The position numbers and the translations under genes were made by a program. From Paenibacillus monticola (lineage in GTDB: Bacteria > Bacillota > Bacilli > Paenibacillales > Paenibacillaceae), in NCBI RefSeq assembly GCF_009664975.1, contig NZ_WJXB01000001.1:310001-374000 (forward strand): a DNA stretch of 64,000 bases, written 5' to 3'. Position 1 is the stretch's first letter, and the number at the start of each line of letters is the position of its first letter. The notes beneath the pieces were generated by a model, which saw nothing but the letters and a program-made list of their open reading frames with translations, ran no database searches and was not told where the DNA came from. Of this stretch, positions 7,516 to 16,277 are shown piece by piece.

Positions 7516-8553
7516 ATGGAACAAACCATTCAATTATCCATAAGCGGTTTGCAAAAAACATATAAGTCCGGCGAGGGGGTGCGTGACATTAACCTGGAAA
7601 TCCGCAAAGGGGAGCTGATCTCCTTGCTGGGTCCATCCGGCTGCGGGAAAACCACGGTTCTGCGTACTATAGGCGGGTTTCTGTCCCCCGATTCGGGAGA
7701 GGTCAGAATTGAGAATCAAAGCATTCTCCACCTACCGCCGGAGAAACGGCCGACAGCTATGGTATTTCAGAGTTACAATCTCTGGCCGCATATGACGGTA
7801 TATGAGAATCTTGCCTTTGGCCTGAAGCTGAGAAAGACGAGCAGAAGTGAAATTCGTCAGAAGGTGGAGCAGGTATTGAAGTTAGTTCGGCTTCCAGGGA
7901 TGGAGAAGAAATACCCTTCGCAGCTCTCCGGGGGGCAGCAGCAGCGGGTCGCCGTAGCACGTGCCCTGCTGCTGGAACCAAAGGTTCTGCTGCTGGACGA
8001 GCCTTTCTCGGCGCTAGATGCCAAGCTAAGAATGGAGATGCGCGAGGAATTACGCGAAATTCAGGCGGCTGGAAATTTGACGATGGTCTTCGTCACTCAT
8101 GACCAGGAAGAGGCCTTGTCCATTTCCGATCGTATCGTAGTGATGAACAGCGGCAGAATTGAACAGGTTGCCTCCCCGCAGGATATTTACGATCAGCCGA
8201 ACACATTGTTCGTTGCCCAGTTTATCGGACGGATGAACTTTCTGCGGGGACAAGCGGTTGGAGACCGGATCAACGTACAATCCTTTGGGTTCCACAATGA
8301 GAAGGGCTTGAGGGGCGAAGTGACGGTCGCTGTAAGGCCGGAAGATATCGTCATGCTGCACGATGAGAGCGCAGGAATGGGCGGGACGATCAGACAGGTG
8401 ATGGTGCTGGGGCATTATGCTGAAATTTCGATAGAAACTCCGGCTGGTTTGACCAAAGTATTTCTGCCGCGCGAAGAAGCGCGGAGCTTATCAACCGGAT
8501 CAGCGGTAAGGATCGGTATTACGCGGGTAACCGCTTATTCACAATCATCATAA
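7516..8553 (+). CDS. ABC transporter ATP-binding protein (PotA/FbpC/PhnT-like)
   Basis: Cytoplasmic ATPase of the importer. Visible in order are Walker A GPSGCGKTT (about residues 39-47), the Q-loop VFQSYNLWPH, the signature LSGGQQQR, Walker B VLLLDEPFSALD and the switch FVTHDQEEA. The C-terminal ~110 residues form a TOBE-type domain (VAVRPEDIVML), as in the CUT1/spermidine/iron/phosphonate branch. The ATG has GGGAGAG eight bases upstream. Substrate cannot be read from the ATPase. Confidence 0.92.
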   Translation: MEQTIQLSISGLQKTYKSGEGVRDINLEIRKGELISLLGPSGCGKTTVLRTIGGFLSPDSGEVRIENQSILHLPPEKRPTAMVFQSYNLWPHMTVYENLAFGLKLRKTSRSEIRQKVEQVLKLVRLPGMEKKYPSQLSGGQQQRVAVARALLLEPKVLLLDEPFSALDAKLRMEMREELREIQAAGNLTMVFVTHDQEEALSISDRIVVMNSGRIEQVASPQDIYDQPNTLFVAQFIGRMNFLRGQAVGDRINVQSFGFHNEKGLRGEVTVAVRPEDIVMLHDESAGMGGTIRQVMVLGHYAEISIETPAGLTKVFLPREEARSLSTGSAVRIGITRVTAYSQSS

Positions 8554-8572
8554 TATGAGGGGGATTTACACA

Positions 8573-9745
8573 ATGAAAGGAAAGAATCTGCTCGTGGGTC
8601 TGATTATGCTCGTACTGGTGCTGTCTGGTTGTGGAAATAATGCGGGAAATAACAGCGCAAATAGTAGCGTGAATAGCGGAGAGGCAGCGGCCGCAGCCGG
8701 AAATGCAGTGGAGCCGACAGAACTTAGCTTTTATTTTACAGGTTCACTGAACGTGAAGTCGATGTGGGAGAAGATCGTACCGATGTTTGAAGCGCAGAAT
8801 AAGAACATTACTGTTAAACTTGTGCATATTCCGTCCGGGCAAGGTGGACAGTCCACGATGGATCGGCTGATAGCGGCTAAAAAAGCGGGTGAGACCTCCG
8901 TCGATATCGATTTGTACGAGGCTTCCGGTAGCGATGTGCTATTGGGTGAGGCCGAAGGCATCTTCGAAACGGTGGGAATCGATACCATTCCGAATATCAG
9001 CAAGATTGAAGCAAGCTATATGACTGACCTGAACAATTTAGCCGTACCTTACCGTGCCTCCTCCGTCGTGCTTGCTTATAACAGCGACACGGTGTCCACT
9101 CCGCCGCAAACGGCTGATGACTTGTATGAATGGATTCGCAGCCATCCCGGCCGCTTTGCTTATAACGATCCGGCTACTGGTGGTGCGGGCAGCTCATTTG
9201 TGGTCACAGCGCTGTATAATTTCTTGCCGGATGAAGCGGTGCACAGCCAGGACCCGGCGATCATGGAACAGTGGAAACAGGGATTTGATCTATTGAAGGA
9301 ACTGGGCCCATATATGTATCAGGAAGGCGTCTATCCGAAGAAAAACCAGGGCACGCTTGATATTCTTGCGACAGGTGAAGTGGATATTATCCCGGCATGG
9401 TCAGATATGGCGTTGGAGCAATTGAACAAAGGTCTGCTGCCAGAGAACATCAAATTGACGCAAATCGAACCTGCCTTTACAGGAGGGCCAGCAATGCTTG
9501 CTATCCCGGCAATGTCGGTAAAGAAAGAAGCCGCACAGACATTTATTGATTTCGTGCTGACACAGGAGGCCCAAGAAACGATCGTCAACGAAATGTTCGG
9601 TTATCCGGGAATCAAATGGTCCGAAATGCCGGCAGAGCTGCAGTCCAAATTCGAGAGCGTTGCGAAGGGCTATCGTCAGTTCCAGATCGGCGAGCTAGGA
9701 ACTGAAATTACGAAGCGCTGGCAGGCAGAAGTAGCGGCCCAATGA
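8573..9745 (+). CDS. Extracellular solute-binding lipoprotein of the importer
   Basis: Membrane-anchored receptor. The ATG at 8573 has AGGGGG upstream and starts a lipoprotein signal peptide MKGKNLLVGLIMLVLVLSGC with lipidated Cys20; an earlier in-frame ATG at 8555 has no such context. A Ser/Asn/Gly-rich linker is followed by a periplasmic-binding fold of the PotD/iron/2-aminoethylphosphonate type (LSFYFTGSLNVKSMWEKIVP near the start; late 'AQTFIDFVLTQEAQETIVNE'). The stop overlaps the next permease by ATGA. Ligand unknown. Confidence 0.88.
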   Translation: MKGKNLLVGLIMLVLVLSGCGNNAGNNSANSSVNSGEAAAAAGNAVEPTELSFYFTGSLNVKSMWEKIVPMFEAQNKNITVKLVHIPSGQGGQSTMDRLIAAKKAGETSVDIDLYEASGSDVLLGEAEGIFETVGIDTIPNISKIEASYMTDLNNLAVPYRASSVVLAYNSDTVSTPPQTADDLYEWIRSHPGRFAYNDPATGGAGSSFVVTALYNFLPDEAVHSQDPAIMEQWKQGFDLLKELGPYMYQEGVYPKKNQGTLDILATGEVDIIPAWSDMALEQLNKGLLPENIKLTQIEPAFTGGPAMLAIPAMSVKKEAAQTFIDFVLTQEAQETIVNEMFGYPGIKWSEMPAELQSKFESVAKGYRQFQIGELGTEITKRWQAEVAAQ

Positions 9746-10641
9746 ATCTGGATAAAGCCGGTGCGTTAAGAATGAAGACAAGCACGGCGAAGTCTGGCCT
9801 CAGCAGGCAGACGAAGGATTCCATCACAGGCTTGCTTATGGTCTTCCCTTCATTTTTACTGCTGGTCTTCATTGTTATTCTTCCAATCTCATTGGCGGTC
9901 AGGGAAAGCTTACTAGACCCAAACGGAGCTTTATCCCTAGCGAATTATAAGTACCTGTTCACGGATAAGGCCATGAAGAACAATATTATATTTACTTTGA
10001 ATCTGACGGTAGTCAGCACCGTGATTACCCTTATCCTTGGCTACATTCTCGCTATCTATTTAAGATTCAGCAAGGGACGGATCTCAGAGTGGATTCGCAA
10101 GCTGTATTTTATCCCGATGTTTATTCCGGCAGTCATTGCAACGTACGGCATTATTAACATGTATGGAAACCATGGGTGGCTAGCGAGAATAGTGCTGGCC
10201 CTCGGTGGCGATAGCTTCCCGCGTTTCATTTATGATTACAACGGTTTGCTGCTGGCCAACCTGTGGTTTAATATTCCGTTTACGGCAATGTTGCTAAGCT
10301 CGGCACTTGCAGGGATTCCGAATTCCCTCATCGAAAGCGCCCGTGATGTCGGCGCAGGGAAGCTTAATCTTTTCACCAAATTTATTGTTCCAATGACATA
10401 CAAGACCGTTCTGGTCGCGGCTACCTTTTCGTTTATGGGGATTATCGGCAGCTTTACGGCCCCTTTTCTGATCGGTCCGAATGCTCCGCAGGTGCTAGGG
10501 ATAGCGATGCAACAGTCCTTTTCCATCTATCACGATGTGGGAATTGCCAGTGCCATGGCGGTATTCATGTTCCTGCTCTGTTCAGCAATGGGATATTTCT
10601 ATATTCGCAGTATGGTCAAGGAAGAACCGGCGGGAAGGTAA
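9742..10641 (+). CDS. ABC transporter permease (PotB/PhnU-like)
   Basis: Second membrane subunit, 299 aa, six predicted transmembrane segments after a ~25-residue cytoplasmic N-terminus. The EAA loop reads IESARDVGAGKLNLFTKFIV (about residues 198-217), nearly the same ESARDVGAG as in the first permease, supporting a heterodimer. It starts with ATGA overlap on the binding-protein stop, indicating translational coupling. An upstream hydrophilic stretch makes the second ATG (9772) a possible alternative start. Confidence 0.88.
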   Translation: MNLDKAGALRMKTSTAKSGLSRQTKDSITGLLMVFPSFLLLVFIVILPISLAVRESLLDPNGALSLANYKYLFTDKAMKNNIIFTLNLTVVSTVITLILGYILAIYLRFSKGRISEWIRKLYFIPMFIPAVIATYGIINMYGNHGWLARIVLALGGDSFPRFIYDYNGLLLANLWFNIPFTAMLLSSALAGIPNSLIESARDVGAGKLNLFTKFIVPMTYKTVLVAATFSFMGIIGSFTAPFLIGPNAPQVLGIAMQQSFSIYHDVGIASAMAVFMFLLCSAMGYFYIRSMVKEEPAGR

Positions 10642-10682
10642 GGGAATGCAGGGGAAATCTGCTGCATAGGAGGAGAGCTACA

Positions 10683-12011
10683 GTGGAGAAGACGATTATT
10701 GTACAAAGGCAGCTTCCTGAGTGGGAACTGCTCAGTGAAGGCAAAGATTGGAACTGTACGTTTCAGATGGATAGGTCCGGTTACGCAGAGATCACGCTGC
10801 TGGCAAGCTCCGAGAGCCATTGGAGTGTTCAGGATAAGGAATCATCCCTTGTAGTGATTGAATTGGACGAGTCCTACAATCAGAGTCTTATCTTATTTTA
10901 TGGAAATCAGCCGTTCCAATATACACGACTTCTCGGATGGCTGGAGGCGGGTGAGCATCAACTGAAGTTCGCATTCAGCTGTGATTCTTCACCGCTTGTA
11001 CGGCAGGCCTCCCTGAAGGAACTACTAATTGCAGTTATAACTGAGGATTCTCCGTTGGCGTTAATCTACCGCCATGCTCCGGTGCTATACGGGCGGAATC
11101 TGACGCATGCCTTTGAGAGCCGATTCACAGATACGCCGCTGCTCATGATGTACACTACGGAGACGTCTTTGTCGGGGGTCATCCTGGAATATCATATTAT
11201 GTACAGTCATGAGGATGCCGGAACTCCGGCACCACTGCTTATGAGCAAGTGGGGGCGGTTGACCGACATTGAGTGGACGTATCGCGTGACCCTTGACCAT
11301 CAAGGTGAAGTGTTAGCAGCGGTGTTTCAAGGACCTCATCATGAAACAACAGATTTTGCTGGTCATTATGCTCTCGGTGGTCATCCGGTGCTGCAGGCCG
11401 CTACAGATAATGGGAACGTGAGCGACGTTACGTCTTCGTCCTACCGCTTCCTGCTGCCTCCAAGTTACCATTGGCATCCGGAACGTGAACCGCGGGAACG
11501 TGCCATGGATGCTCATCCGTTCACTTATCGGATGATGGCCTGGGAGCTTATGCGCCAGGAAACGTGGGAGAATCCCTGTGATCCTGATACGATGCAGTTC
11601 ACGGACCCAAGACATTATTTATACATTCAAACCTCAACGCATGAAGTGAAAGATGATGAAGCCCGCAGGACTTCCATCGATATTAGAGTTAAACGGTTTG
11701 GGGATGACCGCTGGTATTCCAGCAGCTTCAATGATTTACGGTTCGGAATCCACCGGTCAGCATATGACGGACCGTATAACCATTTCGCAACGACTGTTAA
11801 AATGCCGCAGGGAAGTTCACTAGAAGAGCTCGAGGAAATTAGTGTCACCCTTCTTCCGGGAGGAGCGGACACAATCATAGTCGAAGGGCTGAAATTTTTC
11901 TATCTGGATGAGCAGTTTACACCCGGAGAGGCTGTAGAGGATGAGGTTGTGGTCAGGCTGACTGTTAGCACACCTGCAGCAGTCCTGTGGAAAGCGGGCG
12001 CATATGTATAA
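10683..12011 (+). CDS. Uncharacterised 442-aa protein of importer operon
   Basis: I do not recognise this protein with confidence. It has no signal peptide or membrane segment and is rich in aromatic residues and beta-strand-like patterns. Residues about 127-290 run from HAPVLYG through WGRLTDIEWTYRV to GGHPVLQAATDNG, faintly recalling Vps62-type proteins, whose pattern is HAP-x-(V/L)-Y ... DWE ... HPV; this is only a resemblance. The C-terminal half holds FNDLRFGIHRSAYDGPYNHF. The GTG start has GGAGGAG eight bases upstream. The end overlaps the next gene by eight bases. Position between an importer and a PHP hydrolase suggests a role in processing the imported or surface-bound substrate. Confidence 0.75.
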   Translation: MEKTIIVQRQLPEWELLSEGKDWNCTFQMDRSGYAEITLLASSESHWSVQDKESSLVVIELDESYNQSLILFYGNQPFQYTRLLGWLEAGEHQLKFAFSCDSSPLVRQASLKELLIAVITEDSPLALIYRHAPVLYGRNLTHAFESRFTDTPLLMMYTTETSLSGVILEYHIMYSHEDAGTPAPLLMSKWGRLTDIEWTYRVTLDHQGEVLAAVFQGPHHETTDFAGHYALGGHPVLQAATDNGNVSDVTSSSYRFLLPPSYHWHPEREPRERAMDAHPFTYRMMAWELMRQETWENPCDPDTMQFTDPRHYLYIQTSTHEVKDDEARRTSIDIRVKRFGDDRWYSSSFNDLRFGIHRSAYDGPYNHFATTVKMPQGSSLEELEEISVTLLPGGADTIIVEGLKFFYLDEQFTPGEAVEDEVVVRLTVSTPAAVLWKAGAYV

Positions 12012-12480
12012 AACGCTGCTGGATATCCGTTCCACGATAATACCTGCGGACAGGCATGTCCATCTTGTTCATCGCTTTGCGCTCCCGCAGGGGATAAGCA
12101 AGCTGGTAATCACCTTCGCCTATTCTCCAAAAAAGCTGGAGGATATGACGAGGATCAATGAGCTTGTCGTCAGCGCTGTAGAGCGGTATGTGGAAGCGGA
12201 TAGTCGCATGGCGGCTTATGGTAATCCCGATTATGGTCTGCTGCACAATCTGCTGACCGTCTCGCTGGATGATCCCGCCGGATTTCGTGGGGCCGCCCAC
12301 CGACCGTCACCGGAACAGAAAATATTCCTGGCGGAGTCGGAGGCTACGCCAGGTTTTCTGGCCGGCCCTCTGCCTTCAGGGCTATGGGAATTGACGATCA
12401 GCCTGCATGAAATTGTCACGGATACCTGTCAATTTCACCTACAGGTACAGTCAGAAGAAGAAAGGCGGGCGGGCGTATGA
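12004..12480 (+). CDS. Free-standing N-terminal-like domain of CehA/McbA-type hydrolase
   Basis: 158 aa, no signal peptide. The pattern VHLVHRFALPQGISKLVITF, then DDPAGFRG and ATPGFLAGPLPSGLWELTISL, matches my memory of the beta-rich N-terminal domain that precedes the PHP domain in many CehA/McbA-family metallohydrolases ('...GFRG... ATPGYLPGPLPPGRW...'). Here it is a separate gene whose TGA overlaps the PHP gene start by ATGA, so the two parts are probably made in equal amounts and assemble. The alternative is an unrelated small beta-sandwich protein. Confidence 0.6.
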   Translation: MYKTLLDIRSTIIPADRHVHLVHRFALPQGISKLVITFAYSPKKLEDMTRINELVVSAVERYVEADSRMAAYGNPDYGLLHNLLTVSLDDPAGFRGAAHRPSPEQKIFLAESEATPGFLAGPLPSGLWELTISLHEIVTDTCQFHLQVQSEEERRAGV

Positions 12481-13547
12481 CTATCGATTGGTTGGCGTGT
12501 GAGCTGCACACGCATACGATTCATAGCGACGCCACACATACCCTTAGCGAAATGGCGGAAGCCGCTCGTGAACTGGAGTTTGACTGGATTGCATTGACGG
12601 ATCATAACACGGTTAGCGGTCTGATCGGCAAGGAAACGGTGGTAATAGAGCAGGGGATTTCCATCCTGCCAGGGATGGAGTGGACAACCTTCTACGGACA
12701 TATGCTGACCCTAGGTGCGAATGTGCAGCAGACAGCGGATTGGCGATTGATCGGCGCTGATGATATCGGAAAGGGGCTAACCGATATACATGAATCAGGA
12801 GGGATAGCAGGTATAGCGCATCCTTTTCGCATCGGCAGTCCGATCTGCACCGGCTGTTTCTGGGAGTTCGCCATCGGTAAATGGCAGCTACTTGACTATA
12901 TTGAAGTGTGGAACGGGACATCCCCCAACATGAAATCATACAATCGACGTGCCTTCGAGTACTGGACTGAACTGCTGAATCTGGGTATCCGTATCACGGC
13001 GCTCAGCGGTAGGGACTGGCATCACTCACAGGTATCTGGGGAAACCACGATTTCGGTCACTTATTTGGGGTTAGGCTTGGACGATCGGGCTTCTGAACAT
13101 GATTCAGGAGGAACAGCCGAACAGCGGCTACTGAAAGCAATCCGCCACGGGGCGGCTTCAGTCACACTGGGACCGCTATTGACACTTAGTGCCACGGAAC
13201 AGCTGAGCAGAACGGAAACGGGGCAAACTTATCGGTTAGGCGACACCGCAGTGATCCATTCCTCCAATGGCAATACACTATCCATAACTATAGAAGCTGA
13301 CTTTGGGGTGCGAAAGCGGCAATGGACAATCGTACAACAGAAGCTTTCCTTGTGTTTGGTCGGCAGCAAAGGGATAGTGGCCGAATGGAAGATTGTGGCC
13401 GGATCGACTATCGTCGAGGCTTGTCTCGATCTGACGGATGAGCTATGGCTTCGCGCGGAGCTGTACGGCTCTATGAACGGCCAAGAAGGGCTGCTCGCGT
13501 TCACCAATTGCATCTATATCGAACAGGCGAAAACCACGGTTTCATAA
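12477..13547 (+). CDS. PHP-domain metallohydrolase, CehA/McbA-like
   Basis: Cytoplasmic metal-dependent phosphoesterase or amidohydrolase-like enzyme. The PHP motifs are all present: HTHTIHSD (His11, His13, Asp18), LTDHNT (Asp42, His43), GMEWTT, GIAHPFR (about 108) and SGRDWHH (about 177-183). The last ~130 residues are beta-rich and end AFTNCIYIE, the small C-terminal domain often found after PHP in this family. The CehA/McbA family includes carbaryl and phosphoester hydrolases; the substrate here is unknown, presumably what the importer brings in. A terminator overlaps the stop. Confidence 0.82.
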   Translation: MTIDWLACELHTHTIHSDATHTLSEMAEAARELEFDWIALTDHNTVSGLIGKETVVIEQGISILPGMEWTTFYGHMLTLGANVQQTADWRLIGADDIGKGLTDIHESGGIAGIAHPFRIGSPICTGCFWEFAIGKWQLLDYIEVWNGTSPNMKSYNRRAFEYWTELLNLGIRITALSGRDWHHSQVSGETTISVTYLGLGLDDRASEHDSGGTAEQRLLKAIRHGAASVTLGPLLTLSATEQLSRTETGQTYRLGDTAVIHSSNGNTLSITIEADFGVRKRQWTIVQQKLSLCLVGSKGIVAEWKIVAGSTIVEACLDLTDELWLRAELYGSMNGQEGLLAFTNCIYIEQAKTTVS

Positions 13548-13562
13548 AACCGTGGTTTTTTT
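13530..13562 (+). terminator. Terminator of the importer/PHP operon
   Basis: The hairpin AAAACCACGGTTT/AAAACCGTGGTTTT with a short loop, followed by seven T, overlaps the PHP-gene stop codon. Confidence 0.85.
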
Positions 13563-13625
13563 GGGCTCAATGTCAAAATCAGTGCTTCTAAACTGCAATC
13601 AGGAGTACTTAAAGGGGGGGATGGA

Positions 13626-15035
13626 TTATACCCACCCGAACAACTGGGCAAGCTGGGCGACGGCAAAGGTAACAACCAAGGCGATGCCTAGCGGAATGAC
13701 GGCTGAGAGTACCGCCCACTTCATGCTTTTGGTTTCTTTGTAAATGTTCACGAGCGTTGTACCGCATGGGTAGTGAAGCAAGGAGAACAACATCATATTA
13801 AGCGCGGTTAACCACGTCCAGCCGTGCTCCAGGAAGATATCCTTGATGCTGCCAAGGCTGTCGACATCAACCAGAGATCCGGAGGACATATAGCCCATGA
13901 GCAGAATTGGCAATACGATCTCATTGGCCGGCAGTCCGAGGATAAAAGCCATAATAATAAAGCCATCCATGCCCAGCAAGTGGGCGAAAGGATCGAAGAA
14001 GGCAGCCATATGGTTTAGAACACTTTCTCCGCCAACAAAGATGTTGCCAAGTATCCAGGTGATAATTCCTGCTGGAGCCGCAACGACAATGGCCCGGGTG
14101 AGGACGTTCAGGGATTTCTCCTTGGAGGAGATGAGTATGGTCTTCCAAATTTGTGGGCGGCGGTACGGCGGGAGCTCTAATGTGTAATGCGTGGGAACGC
14201 CGCGCAGAGCTGTTTTGGACATCACCCAGGATACGGATAAGGTTACGATAATACCGATCAGTACCATTCCCATCAATACGGAGGCCGTTGTTAGCGTACG
14301 CATTGTCCCTGTTGCTGCTGCTCCTGACATGAATAGTGAGGCCAGCAGGATCAGCGTCGGCCAACGACCGTTGCAGGGCACAAAATTATTGGTTAGAATA
14401 GCGAGCATCCGCTCACGTGGCGATTCGATAATACGTGTCGAGAGGATAGCAGCAGCGTTGCAGCCAAAGCCCATCGACATGGTCAATGCCTGCTTGCCAT
14501 GACCACCGGATTTTTTGAATAACCGGTCCATATTAAAAGCAACGCGGGGCAAATAACCGAAATTCTCCAGCAGTGCGAATACGGGGAAAAATATCATCAT
14601 CGGCGGCAGCATTACGCTGATTACCCACGCAGTCCCTCTGTACAATCCCAGAACAAGTACACCGTGTAGCCAATCCGGAGCATGGACGGCTTGAAAGCCG
14701 GTAGTCAAGTAACCTTCAATGAAGCCGAAGAAGGAAGCGAGCCAGCCCGAAGGATAATTGGCGCCAGCAATCGTAATCCAGAACACGACCCCAAGGATGG
14801 CGAGCATAATGGGGAAACCCCATATTTTGGAGGTGACAATATTGTCGAGCTTATAAGTACTGTTCAGCCGCTTCTTATCTTGGTAGGTGATGGCATCCGC
14901 ACAGATGCCTGAGGATACTCCATAAATGCCGCCGACAATCTCATCGCGTATGGCCCCTCCGTCAGCTAGTTTCTTGGCTCTAGCGAGCAGGGAATCAAGA
15001 GTGTCCATCCCCTTAGTGACATGCGGTGACTCCAT
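13626..15035 (-). CDS. feoB: FeoB membrane domain as a separate protein (ferrous iron permease part)
   Basis: 469 aa corresponding to the transmembrane part of FeoB: an N-terminal cytoplasmic stretch, then about eight membrane segments including the two Gate repeats (LENFGYLPRVAFNMDRLFKK and the cysteine-bearing MSMGFGCNAAAILSTRIIES / NNFVPCNGR). Transports Fe2+ inward together with the G-domain protein. Its start lies inside the end of the G-domain gene (23-base overlap), with AAAGGAGG eight bases upstream of the ATG, so the split is real and translation is probably coupled. It begins just beyond the terminator of the convergent operon. Confidence 0.9.
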   Translation of the reverse strand: MESPHVTKGMDTLDSLLARAKKLADGGAIRDEIVGGIYGVSSGICADAITYQDKKRLNSTYKLDNIVTSKIWGFPIMLAILGVVFWITIAGANYPSGWLASFFGFIEGYLTTGFQAVHAPDWLHGVLVLGLYRGTAWVISVMLPPMMIFFPVFALLENFGYLPRVAFNMDRLFKKSGGHGKQALTMSMGFGCNAAAILSTRIIESPRERMLAILTNNFVPCNGRWPTLILLASLFMSGAAATGTMRTLTTASVLMGMVLIGIIVTLSVSWVMSKTALRGVPTHYTLELPPYRRPQIWKTILISSKEKSLNVLTRAIVVAAPAGIITWILGNIFVGGESVLNHMAAFFDPFAHLLGMDGFIIMAFILGLPANEIVLPILLMGYMSSGSLVDVDSLGSIKDIFLEHGWTWLTALNMMLFSLLHYPCGTTLVNIYKETKSMKWAVLSAVIPLGIALVVTFAVAQLAQLFGWV

Positions 15036-15750
15036 GGCCCAGAACCTCCTTTGTCCCAGGAAGAGCTTTGCCCTTGCTGTTCATATTTGCTTTGAGTGAG
15101 GTCAGCAGGCTGTCATCACCGTCCAGCAGGCGTAGTGCAATCCAGCGGGCTGGATACATGGAGCCGATCGTTTGCTCTACCATTGGTGTAAGCTCTGCAA
15201 TTCCCCGCTCAATTTCATCGTTGTAAGTGATCCGCAGCGGCGGTGCAGTGACGACACTTGTCGCGACAAGTTCCACCTGATCCAATAACGCTTCAATGCC
15301 GATTTTATTGCGTGCGGATATGGCTACTACAGGGACACCAAGCCGCTTCGAAATCTTCTTCAGGTTGATGTCGATGCCAAGTCGGCGGGCCTCATCAATC
15401 AGGTTGATGCAGATCACAGTCCGCCCTGTAATCTCCAACACTTGCAGGGCAAGATTAAGATTGCGCTCCAGCGAAGTAGCATCGAGCACCACAAGGGTAA
15501 CGTCTGGCTGTTCAAAAATGATGTAATCTCTGGCCGCCTCTTCATCAGCCGAGTTGGAATACAGCGAGTACGTACCGGGGAGATCAACTGCGAGGTATTG
15601 ATGGTCTTTGTGAGTAAACTCTCCCTCGGCGCTAATGACAGTCTTGCCAGCCCAGTTTCCCGTATGCTGGCGCATGCCGGTCAGCAGATTGAACAGTGTA
15701 CTTTTGCCTGTATTGGGATTGCCCGCAAAAGCGACGGTATATTGGCTCAT
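15013..15750 (-). CDS. FeoB GTPase domain as a separate protein
   Basis: 245 aa with all G-protein motifs: G1 GNPNTGKST (about 10-18), G3 DLPGTYSL, G4 NLIDEA (Asn-x-x-Asp) and G5 SARNK, followed by the helical GDI-like region. It ends where a full-length FeoB would continue into the membrane part, which is encoded by the overlapping downstream gene. The start overlaps the feoA stop by four bases (15747-15750). GTP binding regulates the ferrous channel. Confidence 0.9.
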   Translation of the reverse strand: MSQYTVAFAGNPNTGKSTLFNLLTGMRQHTGNWAGKTVISAEGEFTHKDHQYLAVDLPGTYSLYSNSADEEAARDYIIFEQPDVTLVVLDATSLERNLNLALQVLEITGRTVICINLIDEARRLGIDINLKKISKRLGVPVVAISARNKIGIEALLDQVELVATSVVTAPPLRITYNDEIERGIAELTPMVEQTIGSMYPARWIALRLLDGDDSLLTSLKANMNSKGKALPGTKEVLGHGVTACH

Positions 15751-16007
15751 GTCTCAGCACCTCCGATCAGTTCCCCGTAAATCAATGAGCTTTCTTCTCT
15801 TCGTAAGGCAATAGTAGTGTTGCTTACCCGAAAGGCTGTAGGGTCACCAAGCGGGCTGCGCCGCAGTACCTCTACAGCATTGCCGACTACAAATCCGAGG
15901 TCAAGCAATCTTCTTCTCAGCACACCCTGCACTTCAATGCCACTAATACGCAGCCTGCTGCCGTTTAAGGCTTCAGACAATGGAATGGGGATTACTGTTG
16001 CTGTCAT
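15747..16007 (-). CDS. feoA: FeoA, SH3-like ferrous iron transport accessory protein
   Basis: 86-aa cytoplasmic SH3-fold protein needed for FeoB activity. The pattern LNGSRLRISGIEVQGVLRRRLLDLGFVVG then VEVLRRSPLGDPTAFRV is the canonical FeoA sequence. SD AAGGAGATG lies upstream of the ATG. It is the first gene of feoA-feoB(G)-feoB(TM). The upstream 16008-16200 region is AT-rich; no convincing Fur box was found there. Confidence 0.9.
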   Translation of the reverse strand: MTATVIPIPLSEALNGSRLRISGIEVQGVLRRRLLDLGFVVGNAVEVLRRSPLGDPTAFRVSNTTIALRREESSLIYGELIGGAET

Positions 16008-16202
16008 AACATCTCCTTCTTTCTTTCTAGGTTTTAGGCAATCGCATATGGGTTGTCAGTTGTCACTTATATGTTGCATCTCGGATATACTTTTGTTTTC
16101 TACCACAATATTAGTATATGTGAATAAATTTGTCCTTGCAACAAAAATGTTTCACTAGGGAAACAAATTCTGTATTTTGAATTATTGTTCTAGTAAAATG
16201 GC

Positions 16203-16260
16203 AAAAAAAGAACCCTGCCAGAACAGCAGCTGTGCTGCGTCCTAAAACAGGGGAAGGGTT
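16203..16260 (-). terminator. Terminator of WYL regulator/START-protein operon
   Basis: On the minus strand AACCCT and AGGGTT close a larger hairpin containing GCAGC/GCTGC pairing, followed by CTTTTTTTG. Confidence 0.65.
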
Positions 16261-16277
16261 AGAATTCTGTTGCAGTC

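Noticed and set aside
16008..16200. Fur or Fnr box in front of feoA.
   Set aside because: TGTGAATAAATTTGTC is only a partial match to the Fnr-type dyad and there is no good Fur core.
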